Notes: generated by a model from the sequence alone, not told the origin. DNA of 64,000 nucleotides from CALECP01 sp964389925 (GCA_964389925.1 CAYMGE010000004.1:1-64000); one strand, 5' to 3'. Shown: positions 15,659-25,874, counted from the stretch's first letter. Program-made: numbers and translations.

Positions 15659-18600
15659 CGCTGTTTCACCTAATGGGTGTTTCCAATGCCACCTATCTGC
15701 TGCAAGGGTTCGTTGACCGTGCCGCCGACAAGCTGCTGTACACCTTGTACTGGAGCTTGGCAAAGCTGCTGTGGCAACTAGAGCGCATGATTTTGTCGGG
15801 CGCACTGCTCATTAATGGGCTGCGGCAATGGTTGGTGGACAATGCGCTTCAACTGCTAACCTTTATGATTAACGGCATCGCGCCCATTGCGGCCGCGCTG
15901 CTGTTGCTCGCCATTGCGCTCTTGGGTCTTCAGCTAGCGGGTAGTCGCGTTTTGAAAACGCTCCCACAGTGGATAAATCCAGAGCGTCTGATCCTGATGG
16001 CTGTCCTGAGCGTCTTATTTCTAGGCACACCCGAGCTGGCAATAAACGCCCTCGAGGAGGTTCGTAACATGGTGATGAGCATTCGCGCAGGAGAGAGCCT
16101 CGACACAGCCGCGACCGCTTTTGATACCGGCACAAGCGGCACGCCCGATGAGCCACTGCCCAACAACATCCCCGACGTGCTGGCGGTTGACCCATTTGCA
16201 GGGGTCGTGGATGCCTTTGACCTGACCGCGTACTACATTCAAGTAGACAACGTGGCGGTTCTGGATGAGACCACGTTGCCGCCAGCGTTTGAAGCGACGT
16301 GGTTTCCCAATGGGGAGCCGGCGGCCTTTGATCTCGCCAGCGAATCTGAGCGCGAAGAAGCGTTGCGGCTGGCAGCCGATGGCAATTTGCGGCTCTTCTT
16401 TGGCCTCATCAGCAGCGGCGTCGTCATCGCAGAACAGATGTTGTACCTGATGTTACAAGCGGCTGCGGTCATTCTCTACTTGGGCTTGCCACTGGCATTT
16501 GCCTTGAGCTACTTCGTCTTCACGCAATCGCTTTTGACACAATACATTCGTCAATTTATCAACCTGCTGCTAGAAACGCTCTGGAGCATGATCGTGGCTG
16601 GTTTTGCGATCTGGCTGATGATCACAGGCGGCAGTTATGGGGTGATGTTCTTTTTCTTCGCCGCCATCATGGCTGCCATTCTGCTCTACTGGCGCGTCGT
16701 CAGTGCTGGGTTGCTCATCATGCGTGGTTTCTCACTCTTGGATGGGTCTAGCATGACGGGTGGCGCAGGGGTCAAGACATTGACGGGTATCGCACGGGGT
16801 GGTGCAGGCCTCGCAGCAGGGGCGGTGCTAGGGGCGGCGAATCGTGTCGATGACACGTTGAAAACAACCGCGCAGGTGGGGGCAGCGGGTGGCTTATATG
16901 CCGCAGGTCGCTACCGTACGGCACAAGCCAATCGCACAGTCTCCCCCGTGCGGCGACAGCAGGCGATCCAGCGCGGCCAACAGCTACAGGCAGCCGCTGG
17001 GTATGTGGCAGGCCGCAATGAGCGCATCGGTCAATTCATTGAAGGCGCACACGAAGTACGAACGCTGACACGCCGCGTGCGGGGCAATGGCAATGCAGCC
17101 GCCGATGGCTTTGACTATCTGCGTGTGGGGCAGATGCAAAGTGCTGACAAAAGCAACCCATGGTTAAGCATTGGGATGTCACACGGGTTACAGGAAGCCT
17201 ATCAACAGCTTGGGGCAACGGGTGGCGGGAGACGTGTAAGCACAACTGACCCAGAGCGTAGATTTGCAACAAATGGGGAAAATGGCGCAACAACTCATAG
17301 AAGTGGACACGCTCCCACACAACAACCTACCCCAACAACAGAAGAGTCTGTCACTTTACAAGGCATCACTGATGCGACAGCAACGCCCTTGCCAGAGAAC
17401 GATGGCGCGAGAAGTTCACTGTCACCGCCTGTTCCTCAGCCAGCCAGCAACCAACGACGAGACGCTGCTGAAACCGCCCCTTCTGCTGATGGGAGCCAAC
17501 AGCGTATGACACCAGCGACAGATTCTGTCACACCCAATCCCATCCCACAACTAGATATAGCGGCTGTTCGCAGCGTGTTAGAGCCAGATGTTACGCAGAC
17601 AATCAACACAGCGGAAACGAGTGATTCCTCTCAGATGGTGCGTGAACAACAACCTGTTGGGAGCCAAAGCAGCACACCCTCAGAGCTGCAGCACAATCCA
17701 TTTATGCCAGATGATGAGGCACGACCAAGCATGGCAGATAGCGAAGTCAGAGACCCACTGAGCTGGCCAAACCTATCAGGTGAGCAAGTTGAAGATGCGC
17801 CACGCACGAGCGAGCCACCAGTAACAGCCGAACAGTCGCTCTCCCAGTCGGCCGAAAATCCGCCCAGACAAACGGTGGCTTCATCCGTCTTCACCTCTCA
17901 ACCAACAACTGAAACAATCCCCCCCCGCAGCGTCCCACAAGCCATTGCCCTGTTGGACAACGCAGACCCAGCCGTTCGCACGCAAGCACACGCACACATC
18001 GCCGCCACAGCGGGAACAAAGACGGCGCGACAAATAGCAGCACTGACTGACAAATACGGTCAGCCTGCCGTGCAGCAAACAACCCAGCGATTGACAAATT
18101 GGCTATCCCAACGACAACAGCAGGGGGCTGGGTCAACCGCTATCTTGCGCGATTTACAGCGCGGGGCAGCATGGACAGACAATACACCGCTCAGTTTGGC
18201 CGAACAAGCCACGCTCGCACAAGCGATTGTTCAACCCACAGAAACGGTGGATCGTCAACAGCTCACCCGTGCGGCACTGGCGGCGCGTGCGGCAGGATAC
18301 GATAGCAGCGCGACAGCGGCTTGGTTGGGAAGCCGTGACACATTGCCAACACCGGTCACCACACAACTCAATGCCCTCAATCAGTCGGCCGATGCGCTCG
18401 GCCTCTCGCAACGAGAGGTATTGGCCGTGCAAGCAGATGTCGAACAGTATGGTGCAGCGACAACACAAGCCGCGCTCGTTGCAGAAGGCAAGGACGCAAA
18501 CACGGTCTCTCAACTGGTTATGACGCTGGATGCCTTACCGACTCAGACCCACATCACGCCAGACTTACGCTTTGCGCGCGGTGACCTGCGTGGCTATCAG

Positions 18601-19377
18601 GCTGCGAGAGGCGAGACGCGACTGCCCATCCGACAAGGGACGACCCAAATAGGTGACACCCGTGAGCGTGCGACTGTCTTGGCACAGGCGGTCAGTGGCC
18701 TGAATACCCAAGCCGCGCCCGCTGTCCAGCAGATGGCACAGGCAACCATTTCACGTCTGACAAGTGCAGAAGAGGGGCAGGACATCCAGCAGATGATACA
18801 ACGTGTGGGGAGCAACCAGCCTGTGCAAGCAGCTATCCAACGCATTGGTGATGTCGTCACGCGCTATGAACGGGAAGAGGGGCTGTCCCCTGCGGCTGTG
18901 GTCGCACGTTTCACGTCACCCGATGGGGAAGGGCTACGCGCGATTGAGCATGGCCTCAACGACACCCCGCTCAAACGGGTTGAACTGCAACAGCTCGCCG
19001 CCGCGACGCTGCACCCTGAAGTCGTTCTCTCACGTCAAGAACTCGCCACCGCCATCACGCAAAACGCATGGCAGTCCGATGCCAGTTCAGAGACGTTAAC
19101 CGAGCGATTACAGGTCACGGATTTTGCCCAACAGACTGCCGCCGTGCGTATGGCAGCAACTCAGCTCGCCGAGAGTGGTTTAGAAGCAACAACCGTGCAG
19201 CAGGTTGTCCGTGACATGGCGCGTGACAACCTGCCCGCGGCTCATGACCGCTTGCAAAAGACAAAGCTGCCACATCTCCAAACACAGAAAGCACGCACCG
19301 CCCTCCTCGCTACACTGCAACAACTCCCTGCCACAATGCGCTTACGTCGTCGTTTTACCGCCCCTAGACGACCGTGA
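15655..19377 (+). CDS. VirB6/TrbL-like polytopic membrane protein with a long hydrophilic tail
   Basis: A 1240-residue protein starting at the ATGA overlap. Residues about 15-145 and 270-385 contain several hydrophobic helices (LLLLAIALLGLQLAGSRVL, MILMAVLSVLFLGTP-like, GSYGVMFFFFAAIMAAILLY), with a loop between them. This arrangement fits VirB6/TrbL, the inner-membrane channel component of type IV secretion. After about residue 390 the chain is hydrophilic and rich in Gln, Thr and Ala up to the C-terminus. It includes a low-complexity section (about 540-760) and a helical section with repeated motifs like QQLAAATLHPEVVLSRQELA. The long tail is unusual for VirB6. The family call rests on topology and context. 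Confidence 0.72.
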   Translation: MTLFHLMGVSNATYLLQGFVDRAADKLLYTLYWSLAKLLWQLERMILSGALLINGLRQWLVDNALQLLTFMINGIAPIAAALLLLAIALLGLQLAGSRVLKTLPQWINPERLILMAVLSVLFLGTPELAINALEEVRNMVMSIRAGESLDTAATAFDTGTSGTPDEPLPNNIPDVLAVDPFAGVVDAFDLTAYYIQVDNVAVLDETTLPPAFEATWFPNGEPAAFDLASESEREEALRLAADGNLRLFFGLISSGVVIAEQMLYLMLQAAAVILYLGLPLAFALSYFVFTQSLLTQYIRQFINLLLETLWSMIVAGFAIWLMITGGSYGVMFFFFAAIMAAILLYWRVVSAGLLIMRGFSLLDGSSMTGGAGVKTLTGIARGGAGLAAGAVLGAANRVDDTLKTTAQVGAAGGLYAAGRYRTAQANRTVSPVRRQQAIQRGQQLQAAAGYVAGRNERIGQFIEGAHEVRTLTRRVRGNGNAAADGFDYLRVGQMQSADKSNPWLSIGMSHGLQEAYQQLGATGGGRRVSTTDPERRFATNGENGATTHRSGHAPTQQPTPTTEESVTLQGITDATATPLPENDGARSSLSPPVPQPASNQRRDAAETAPSADGSQQRMTPATDSVTPNPIPQLDIAAVRSVLEPDVTQTINTAETSDSSQMVREQQPVGSQSSTPSELQHNPFMPDDEARPSMADSEVRDPLSWPNLSGEQVEDAPRTSEPPVTAEQSLSQSAENPPRQTVASSVFTSQPTTETIPPRSVPQAIALLDNADPAVRTQAHAHIAATAGTKTARQIAALTDKYGQPAVQQTTQRLTNWLSQRQQQGAGSTAILRDLQRGAAWTDNTPLSLAEQATLAQAIVQPTETVDRQQLTRAALAARAAGYDSSATAAWLGSRDTLPTPVTTQLNALNQSADALGLSQREVLAVQADVEQYGAATTQAALVAEGKDANTVSQLVMTLDALPTQTHITPDLRFARGDLRGYQAARGETRLPIRQGTTQIGDTRERATVLAQAVSGLNTQAAPAVQQMAQATISRLTSAEEGQDIQQMIQRVGSNQPVQAAIQRIGDVVTRYEREEGLSPAAVVARFTSPDGEGLRAIEHGLNDTPLKRVELQQLAAATLHPEVVLSRQELATAITQNAWQSDASSETLTERLQVTDFAQQTAAVRMAATQLAESGLEATTVQQVVRDMARDNLPAAHDRLQKTKLPHLQTQKARTALLATLQQLPATMRLRRRFTAPRRP

Positions 19378-19429
19378 GTCATCGCGCCACAGAGAGCCTT
19401 TTTAGGCTACTGTAAAGTACACAAAGATC

Positions 19430-20827
19430 ATGAACGGCAACACGATGTCCATCCTTCGCAAGCACAGTGGGTGTTTACTCCTATTCTTTTTGCTTTTCGT
19501 GACGCAAACCGTCTCATCCAGTCCCTTAGCTCAGGAAGCAACACCTATTGTCATCCACTTCACCGCAACCCCGACAACGACCCCAACCCGAACGCCGACA
19601 GAGACAGCGACACATATTCCAACGGCAACGCCAACACAAACCCCGACCCGAACCATCACCTCTTCCCCCACAATTACGCCCTCGCCCACCATCACCCCCT
19701 CGCCGACTCAGACACCCACGACACCCCCAACGGCAACGCCGCACCCGACAACAACATCCTCTCCAACAAACACTGTGGTGCCAACGAATACCCCGATCCC
19801 AACAAACACGCTCATCCCAACGTGGACACCCACAACAACCGTTACGCCACGTCCCACTTGGACACCTGTCCCAACAGCAACGCCGCGTGTGGCGAGCGAT
19901 TCGGCCGAGCCGAACGACACGCCCAGTACAGCGCAGCCGTTGACACCGGGTCAGGTCGGGCAGTATCTGGTCGGTGCAAATGATCCCGCAGATTACTTTA
20001 CGCTGCTGGTCAAGGTGGACACACGCTATACCTGCGAAACTGAAACGACTGCAGTTGATACAGAATTATTCATCCAAAATTGGCAAGGCGAGGTGTTGTA
20101 CTACAGTGATGACAGGGAAATCGGCCGCATAGATAGCCGCATCACGTGGGTTGCGCCCCGTGAGCAGACGGTCATCATCGGTGTCCGCGCACGCGGCAAT
20201 ACCTATGGCAGCTACGCGCTCCGTTGCGAAGCGTCCGCGCCAGCCACACCCACAACGATCCCCGTTGTGAATACGCCCCATCCTGTCACAGTGACATCCC
20301 CCGCTACGAATACGCCCCGTCCCGTCGTTGTCACTCCCACGCAACCAATGGGAGACGCAACGTTGACGGCGACGCGGATCGACAGCCTCCAACTGCCAAC
20401 CCTCACGCCAACCCACCACTTGACTCCGACCACGACACCCGATTTGCGAGTCTTTCTACCTGTCCGTCCGTTGGGGATTGTCAAGACACCCCATTCGGTC
20501 GAGCGAACGGTCGTCTCACTGCACATCTACTATGATGCAAACAACGACCGCAAACCGTCACCCAATGAAGGGGTTCCCAATGTCTCCGTTGTCGTCGTCA
20601 ACGGCAATGGACAGCTCATTCAACAGGCATTCACCAGCTCGCAGGGCGACGTGCATCTAACAGTGCCACCTGAAGCACAGCGAGTGGTCGTCCCGTTTGT
20701 ATCAGGCTGGTCGGAGACCCTGCGACAGGGCGCAACGAGCAGCAACACGTTTCAAATTGGGCTACAGGCCGTCGAAATCCCTGTCTTTATCCCTGTCCAA
20801 AAAATTACCCACACGGAGGATGAGTAA
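19430..20827 (+). CDS. secreted Thr/Pro-rich protein with PPC-type and SdrB-like domains
   Basis: A 465-residue protein with a Sec signal peptide (CLLLFFLLFVTQTVSSSPLA). A long Thr/Pro spacer (about residues 45-150, many TPTPT units) follows. Then comes a pre-peptidase C-terminal (PPC)-type beta-sandwich (SAEPNDTPSTAQPL ... DPADYFTLLV ... GSYALRC). A second Pro/Thr linker and a C-terminal domain like SdrD-B/Cna-B (YYDANNDRKPSPNEGVPNVS) complete it. Such mosaics are typical of Chloroflexota surface proteins and have no enzymatic site here. An in-frame ATG at 19445 is an alternative start. It probably acts as an exposed adhesive or structural part of the transfer apparatus. Confidence 0.78.
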   Translation: MNGNTMSILRKHSGCLLLFFLLFVTQTVSSSPLAQEATPIVIHFTATPTTTPTRTPTETATHIPTATPTQTPTRTITSSPTITPSPTITPSPTQTPTTPPTATPHPTTTSSPTNTVVPTNTPIPTNTLIPTWTPTTTVTPRPTWTPVPTATPRVASDSAEPNDTPSTAQPLTPGQVGQYLVGANDPADYFTLLVKVDTRYTCETETTAVDTELFIQNWQGEVLYYSDDREIGRIDSRITWVAPREQTVIIGVRARGNTYGSYALRCEASAPATPTTIPVVNTPHPVTVTSPATNTPRPVVVTPTQPMGDATLTATRIDSLQLPTLTPTHHLTPTTTPDLRVFLPVRPLGIVKTPHSVERTVVSLHIYYDANNDRKPSPNEGVPNVSVVVVNGNGQLIQQAFTSSQGDVHLTVPPEAQRVVVPFVSGWSETLRQGATSSNTFQIGLQAVEIPVFIPVQKITHTEDE

Positions 20828-20828
20828 T

Positions 20829-22397
20829 ATGGCAACGAGCGTTGACACCAGCCAAATCCCAGTCGATTATATCCACGCTTTTGAGGACGGCCTCGCGCAA
20901 GCGTTTGCGGATGCCGACGCGATAACGGCTCCCGCCAAGCGCGACGTGCTTGCCAACCTGCTGAGACAGGTGATAGATCACAATGCCTATATTCAGCCAG
21001 ATGGCAGCATCGCCTACATTCAAGCACTGAACGAAGAGATAACGGCTGCCATTGCACGCCGCAGTGGCATAGGCAGTCCCGATGCTGCGTCGTCTCAACG
21101 CTCGCGCCGCACGCAACAGCTTGCGATTGCGGCACTCGCCTTGCTCATTGTATTCATTGGCTGGTTTCTGTGGCGCAGTCGGCCGAGCGCACAGGCAGCG
21201 AGATTGACCGCCACGAATGGGGAAGGTACGGTTGCGGTTGCGGCGGTGGCAGAAGCCGTCTCAGCCGACCCAACCCCCACATTCGAGCCGCTGCCCCCAG
21301 TATCCCAAGATGCACTCGCCGCTATCGACGGCAATGGCGAACGACTGACGCTGGGTTCCCCCTCCCTGCTTGAAATTGTCTACCAAGATGAGCGCGTGAC
21401 GGCACTGCCCATTTCCCCCGCGGGTCTAACCAATGTCGGCGCACTGCGTTATCAGGAAGCCGTCATGCTCTCAGACTCCCCCGTTGCCGTTTGGCTTGCC
21501 AATACACGCCTCAATTACGGCATTGGCATTCCGCGTGACATGATCCGTCGCCTAACGGCTGGCGACCGTATCAGATTGTTTACCAATACAGGCGTAGAAA
21601 TCCCCTTTCTGATTCGCGAAGTCACGACGCGGCGCAGCTACCAAACAACCGACATCCTCAAACAAGATGAGATAGGGCTGGCTCTTTTTGCCCTGCCAGC
21701 CAGCAGTGATGAAAGCGTGGATGTCGCGTTTGCGGTTTACGATGTCAGTCATGAGCAGCAGATAGGGTCAGCCGCCGCACTGGGAAGCTTACAACCGCTA
21801 GACAACCTGATGGTCGCTGTCTATGACGGTCTACAGGTCAACGAACAAGCGGATGGACAAATTGCGCTCAAGCTGCAAGGCGCGGTTGAGGGAGAGATAT
21901 TGTCTGGTCAGCAGTTGTTGGTCAATGTCACATCGGCCGATGGTCAGCAAACAGGCACAAGCCCGCTGCTGGGTGGGTCTTGGACACGCGAATTTCTGCT
22001 CCCTGCCAGCGCACAAGGACAGCGTGCGCTCGTCGAAATGCGCTTGTTGCCCAATGGCGAGCTTGTCTCAATCCAACTGCCTGCGTTGCCAATCCTGCGC
22101 GAACAGCTCCAGACAAGCCTGACACAAGCCTGGTGGCAGCCTGACGCAACGACAACACTCCAACTGATCCACATCAATGCGCCTGAGAATGGGCGGGTCT
22201 GGTTTTCGGCCGACGACTTCAGCTTGACGCATCCAGACGGGCAACCGCTCACGGCAGTTAGCGGTCGGGCGTTGCCTTTCCCCATCGACGCAGGTGAAAC
22301 CATCTCACAAACGATTTCCTTCACACCTATCCAGCCCGATGCCCCTATCATCGTGCAGGTCGGTCAGATGCAATGGGAGGTGCTTCCCTCCCCCTAA
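20829..22397 (+). CDS. single-pass membrane protein with large external domain, transfer operon
   Basis: A 522-residue protein. The start at 20829 is chosen because GGAGG (20815-20819) is correctly spaced for it and would sit directly against the earlier ATG at 20820. A cytoplasmic helical N-terminus (about 1-95) precedes a membrane helix (LAIAALALLIVFIGWFLW, about 98-116). The rest is an extracytoplasmic beta-rich domain with no family I recognise. One short cytoplasmic domain, one span and an outer domain is a VirB8-like topology, but no VirB8 signature is visible. The function is unknown beyond likely involvement in transfer. Confidence 0.65.
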   Translation: MATSVDTSQIPVDYIHAFEDGLAQAFADADAITAPAKRDVLANLLRQVIDHNAYIQPDGSIAYIQALNEEITAAIARRSGIGSPDAASSQRSRRTQQLAIAALALLIVFIGWFLWRSRPSAQAARLTATNGEGTVAVAAVAEAVSADPTPTFEPLPPVSQDALAAIDGNGERLTLGSPSLLEIVYQDERVTALPISPAGLTNVGALRYQEAVMLSDSPVAVWLANTRLNYGIGIPRDMIRRLTAGDRIRLFTNTGVEIPFLIREVTTRRSYQTTDILKQDEIGLALFALPASSDESVDVAFAVYDVSHEQQIGSAAALGSLQPLDNLMVAVYDGLQVNEQADGQIALKLQGAVEGEILSGQQLLVNVTSADGQQTGTSPLLGGSWTREFLLPASAQGQRALVEMRLLPNGELVSIQLPALPILREQLQTSLTQAWWQPDATTTLQLIHINAPENGRVWFSADDFSLTHPDGQPLTAVSGRALPFPIDAGETISQTISFTPIQPDAPIIVQVGQMQWEVLPSP

Positions 22398-22551
22398 CGC
22401 GGTCATTTTGTCAATGTCGAGCAAAGCGGCTACGACGCTCATTCGCAGTTGACAATTCGTCATTTTCTTCCGCCCCAGTTTCGTTCAGTGTCAACGACAC
22501 AATCTACAGCAGTCACCCCACTTGGGTGCTGTCAATAATGGAGCCTTTCTC

Positions 22552-22950
22552 ATGAACATACACACTGTATACACTTGTATTCACCACGCCATCACGCAGC
22601 GGCGTACCGCCCGCTGGACGCGCTTCCTACCGCTGTTGCTGCTCATGTTTGTCTTAACCGCCTGTGCGGTCGATGCTGCTCCACCCGCTGTGGTGTGTGA
22701 AAGTCTCAATCGTGGGATTTACACCATTCGTCTCGCGGGTGCTGTTCTCGTCCTAATTTCCGTCGTCATGGTCGGCGGGTCACTGCTGGGTCAGAAATGG
22801 CTTAAGACAAATGTCGCAATTGGCGGCACGGTCGCCATTATTATTGGCGGCGTTATCCTACTCGTCCAAGCTCCCAGCATCGCCAGCACTTTCCTAACCG
22901 CAGGTGGCAGCACAATGCCCGACATCGTCACTCTCTGCACCATCACCTAA
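22552..22950 (+). CDS. VirB2/TrbC-like pilin candidate
   Basis: A protein of 132 residues. The ATG at 22552 follows a GGAG ribosome-binding site. The long N-terminal signal (RFLPLLLLMFVLTACAVDAA) is followed by two hydrophobic helices (LAGAVLVLISVVMVGGSLLG and AIGGTVAIIIGGVILLVQAP) separated by a short basic loop, then a short tail. A cleaved leader plus two helices is the layout of VirB2/TrbC conjugative pilins. The position directly before VirB3- and VirB4-like genes also matches the usual virB2-virB3-virB4 order. The cysteine in LTAC could alternatively be a lipobox. Confidence 0.68.
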   Translation: MNIHTVYTCIHHAITQRRTARWTRFLPLLLLMFVLTACAVDAAPPAVVCESLNRGIYTIRLAGAVLVLISVVMVGGSLLGQKWLKTNVAIGGTVAIIIGGVILLVQAPSIASTFLTAGGSTMPDIVTLCTIT

Positions 22951-22954
22951 TGAG

Positions 22955-23030
22955 AAAGTATGAAATATGAAGTATGAAGTATGAAGAGAACTATCTCTTA
23001 TTTCATACTTCATACTTCCTAATTCATCCT
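22955..23030. repeat. TATGAAG heptamer repeats forming an inverted repeat
   Basis: Tandem ATGAAGT units (about 22963-22986) are followed after about 14 bases by their complement TTTCATACTTCATACTT, so the transcript can fold into a long hairpin between the VirB2-like and VirB3-like genes. It is related to the GGATGAA repeats at other junctions. Confidence 0.75.
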
Positions 23031-23040
23031 TTTCTTCCCC

Positions 23041-23379
23041 ATGTATATTGAACAGTTCAAAACAGAGTTTGTGCGGCTAAGTCATGCCAAGATAATGGGG
23101 CGCGGTCGTTTGTCGTTGACATTGCGCCAGCTATTGATGGGGATTGCTGTGGGGGCAGTGTGTAATATCCTGCTGCGTTTCTTCCCAGTCTCTAACTGGT
23201 GGGCGGTGATGGGTTGTGGGGTCGGTATCTGGCTGGGCAGTGACCGAGCTGGTGCATTGCAGTTCTCACGCCTGTTGTTACCGTTACTGGTACGCCTCCG
23301 CGCCCTCTTTGGCAAGCCCCAGCGCGTAGACCTCGCCGCCGAATGGGAAAGATTCGCCCACGAAAACAAATTGCAATAG
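23041..23379 (+). CDS. VirB3-like small membrane protein
   Basis: A 112-residue protein with two membrane helices (about residues 28-46, LLMGIAVGAVCNILLRFF, and 50-65, WWAVMGCGVGIWLG) and a basic C-terminal cytoplasmic tail. It lies between the pilin-like and VirB4-like genes, the position of VirB3 in type IV secretion operons, and has the correct size and topology. No strong sequence signature is visible. PrgI-like proteins of Gram-positive systems have the same layout and are the alternative. Confidence 0.6.
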   Translation: MYIEQFKTEFVRLSHAKIMGRGRLSLTLRQLLMGIAVGAVCNILLRFFPVSNWWAVMGCGVGIWLGSDRAGALQFSRLLLPLLVRLRALFGKPQRVDLAAEWERFAHENKLQ

Positions 23380-23397
23380 CTTGAACCTAGCGCACAG

Positions 23398-23463
23398 GAG
23401 AATGAAGGATGAAAAAAGGTATCATAGCTGCTTCCTTGATTCATCCTTCATCTTTCATCCCTC
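23398..23463. repeat. GGATGAA heptamer repeats, inverted pair, before virB4
   Basis: AATGAAGGATGAAAAAA is followed after about 20 bases by TTCATCCTTCATCTTTCATC, ending directly against the ATG of the VirB4-like gene. It can form a hairpin that would include the ribosome-binding region. Confidence 0.75.
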
Positions 23464-25578
23464 ATGAACGTCTTCGAACTTACCCTACCAGACCTATTCC
23501 GCGTCGGTGCAGGCGACCAAACGCGCATCGTCCAGCGGCTCATTTCGCTCTTTGCTGGCACGTTGGGAGATTGCCGCCTTATCACGGTCGTTGCCCCGCT
23601 TTCCTTTGAGACCCTGATTCGCAAACGACGACGGTTGGCAACCGACCGTTCTCATCCGTGGGAACGACGCGGCTTGCTAGAAGAAGCCGATCTCATCGAG
23701 CAGGTCGGCCGCACAGGACTGCAACGGGCGCGGCATTACCTGATTGACTTCGACGGCAAGACAACTGTGGGTCAGCTGGGACAATGGCGCATTGAGGCGC
23801 AGTCGGTCACTCATATTCCACTGCTCCCAACGGGAACCTACACTGAACAACGCACTTGGATGCAGCCAACCAGCGGGCAGAACAAATTAGATCACAGTCG
23901 CCCCTTGTATAGCGTGCTGCAATCTAGCTATCTGAAAGGCAGTTGGACGATCCAAAGCCCCCTGATAGACACGATTGCCGACAGCGAGGGGCCGCTGGTC
24001 TTGGCGATTGATATTCGCACCGTCTCACCCACCAAACTAGAGGAAGCATCTGCCCAATGGGGGTCTCTGTCACAAAACAGCGAACAACCTGAACGCATGG
24101 CGGCACAGGCCGAAGCAGATGTCGAATTTGCGCTACGCCAACGCGACCAGCGCGTGCATCATGTGCGGCTGCTTTGGTTGGTATTGGCACGTCAGCGTGA
24201 CCAGCTAGAGGAACGGGTGGCAGCCCTCGCCGCCTCATTGAGCCAGTCGATGGGCGTAGACAGGTTGGCGGGGTATCAGGCACTGGCAACGGCGTTTTTT
24301 ACACCGCTCAAAAAGCCCCCGCTCACACCTAATGGTCATTTCAACGTCATGAGTGCAGGGGTCGCACTGTGTGCGGCCATTTGGGGCATCGGCCGCGAAC
24401 AGGCGACGGAAGGGTTCTATCTGGGTGTCAGCATTGATAGCGTCGCACCCCACATCGTGTATCTACCTTGGCGTGGCAATGATGCGTTTCATGGGCTGCT
24501 GTTGGGACGCACAGGGACGGGCAAGACGGTTGCATTGCAAGCATTTGCGGCGCGACTCGCAGAACAGGCGGTGCAGGTTATTTTAATGGAGCCGCAGGGA
24601 CATTCTAAACGACTGCTTGAATTAGGGGGTGAGATGGCAGCGTATCATCGCATCGCCTATGGGCAGGTGCAGTACAACCCGTTGGAAATGTTCTTTGACG
24701 ACCCTTCCGCTCAATATGACCATGTCACAACCGTCTTTCGCCTGCTGCTCAAACGCCCCTTTGACAACTTTGAGCGTGCCGCCATTCGCATCGGCTTGCA
24801 AGCCATCTACAGCGTCTTTACGACTGAGGAGCTGCTGAAAAACCCAGCGGTGACACCGACATTGGATTATTACTGTCAGGCGTTAAAGGCGGAGAGTGAG
24901 ACGGTTGAAGACCCACTCCTGAAAGCGGCAATGCGCCAGATGTCGGCCGAATTACAAGCCCTCTTTGTCCAGAGCGATTTTGCCACGACGTTCAACGCAC
25001 CCACCAACATCGACCTGAGATTGCAAGCCCGCATCAACCTGTTCGATTTCAGCGGCGTGCCACAGGGATTGCGCGGTCTTTTCTATTACTTGACTGTCTC
25101 TAACCTCATCCGCCGCATCCGCAGTGAGGGGTTTAAGAAACGGGTGCTGTTTATCGACGAGGTCTACTACATGAGCCGTGAACCGATGCTGATGCAAGCA
25201 CTGGCTGAGATGCTTAAAACGGTGCGCTCTTATGGGACAGCAGTCGTGCTGGCAGACCAAGATTTAGAGACGTATCTGGGTGTTGAAGGGGCTGGCGGAC
25301 AGAGTATGAATGCCGGACTGGATGTCGCCTCTGGTGTTTATATCATCAACAACACGCAATGGGTGCTGTCGTTTGGCTTAAAGCGCAGCGCGGCCGAGCG
25401 GCTAGCATTGCAATATCCGGGTGCCTGTTTGCCCACCCATGTCGATTTTCTCGACGAGATGGGCAGTCGTACCGATGCCAATGCCAAGGGGATGGGCGTG
25501 CTGATCTACCAAAACCGAGCCGAGATGCTCTATATGCAGTTGCGGCCGCGTGAGGCGAGCGCACTGCTGGGGAGTTAA
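23464..25578 (+). CDS. VirB4/TrbE-type conjugation ATPase
   Basis: A 704-residue cytoplasmic ATPase that energises the type IV secretion channel. The C-terminal ATPase domain has Walker A LLGRTGTGKTVAL (about residues 346-358) and Walker B RVLFIDEVYYMS (about 558-569), plus SGVPQGLRGLFYYL and an arginine-containing end. The N-terminal about 300 residues form the usual divergent VirB4 membrane-associated domain. Length is slightly below the roughly 800 of VirB4. It follows the VirB2/VirB3-like genes and shares their strand. This is the best marker that the operon is a conjugation system. Confidence 0.92.
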   Translation: MNVFELTLPDLFRVGAGDQTRIVQRLISLFAGTLGDCRLITVVAPLSFETLIRKRRRLATDRSHPWERRGLLEEADLIEQVGRTGLQRARHYLIDFDGKTTVGQLGQWRIEAQSVTHIPLLPTGTYTEQRTWMQPTSGQNKLDHSRPLYSVLQSSYLKGSWTIQSPLIDTIADSEGPLVLAIDIRTVSPTKLEEASAQWGSLSQNSEQPERMAAQAEADVEFALRQRDQRVHHVRLLWLVLARQRDQLEERVAALAASLSQSMGVDRLAGYQALATAFFTPLKKPPLTPNGHFNVMSAGVALCAAIWGIGREQATEGFYLGVSIDSVAPHIVYLPWRGNDAFHGLLLGRTGTGKTVALQAFAARLAEQAVQVILMEPQGHSKRLLELGGEMAAYHRIAYGQVQYNPLEMFFDDPSAQYDHVTTVFRLLLKRPFDNFERAAIRIGLQAIYSVFTTEELLKNPAVTPTLDYYCQALKAESETVEDPLLKAAMRQMSAELQALFVQSDFATTFNAPTNIDLRLQARINLFDFSGVPQGLRGLFYYLTVSNLIRRIRSEGFKKRVLFIDEVYYMSREPMLMQALAEMLKTVRSYGTAVVLADQDLETYLGVEGAGGQSMNAGLDVASGVYIINNTQWVLSFGLKRSAAERLALQYPGACLPTHVDFLDEMGSRTDANAKGMGVLIYQNRAEMLYMQLRPREASALLGS

Positions 25579-25583
25579 CGACA

Positions 25584-25871
25584 ATGCCAAAACAGTCAGA
25601 AAACAAGCTGAGGCGGACATTTGAAGAGAAGCAGCTTGACACACTTGCCGAGCAGTTGGTACAGCGCGACTGGACAGCTGCACTGCTGAGGCAGCGAATT
25701 GCCGCGTTGGATGACAAGCTAGCGGCGGGTGACATGCCAATTTTGGAAGGGGTCTCCGTCAGTGATGAGCGCGGTCAATTACCTGAACACACGGGGTTTC
25801 CCCTCGCGCACACTGAGGCAACAGACAACTCGCCAGAAGAAGATGCGTTTGCCGCCTTTTTGGAGGGGTGA
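25584..25871 (+). CDS. small hydrophilic protein between virB4 and the HerA-like gene
   Basis: A charged, helical 95-residue protein (MPKQSENKLRRTFEEKQLDT ... ALLRQRIAALDDKLAAG) with an acidic C-terminus. It lies 5 bases after virB4 and 3 bases before the next gene, so it is co-translated. There are no membrane segments. The first 55 residues are likely coiled-coil. No family recognised. Confidence 0.65.
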   Translation: MPKQSENKLRRTFEEKQLDTLAEQLVQRDWTAALLRQRIAALDDKLAAGDMPILEGVSVSDERGQLPEHTGFPLAHTEATDNSPEEDAFAAFLEG

Positions 25872-25874
25872 CGG

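Noticed and set aside
19526..19943. Open frames rich in Arg/Gly or Asn/His in the Thr/Pro-linker region
   Set aside because: Low-complexity ACC/CCG codon repeats of the linker give long open frames in all phases; only the frame with signal peptide and folded domains is real.
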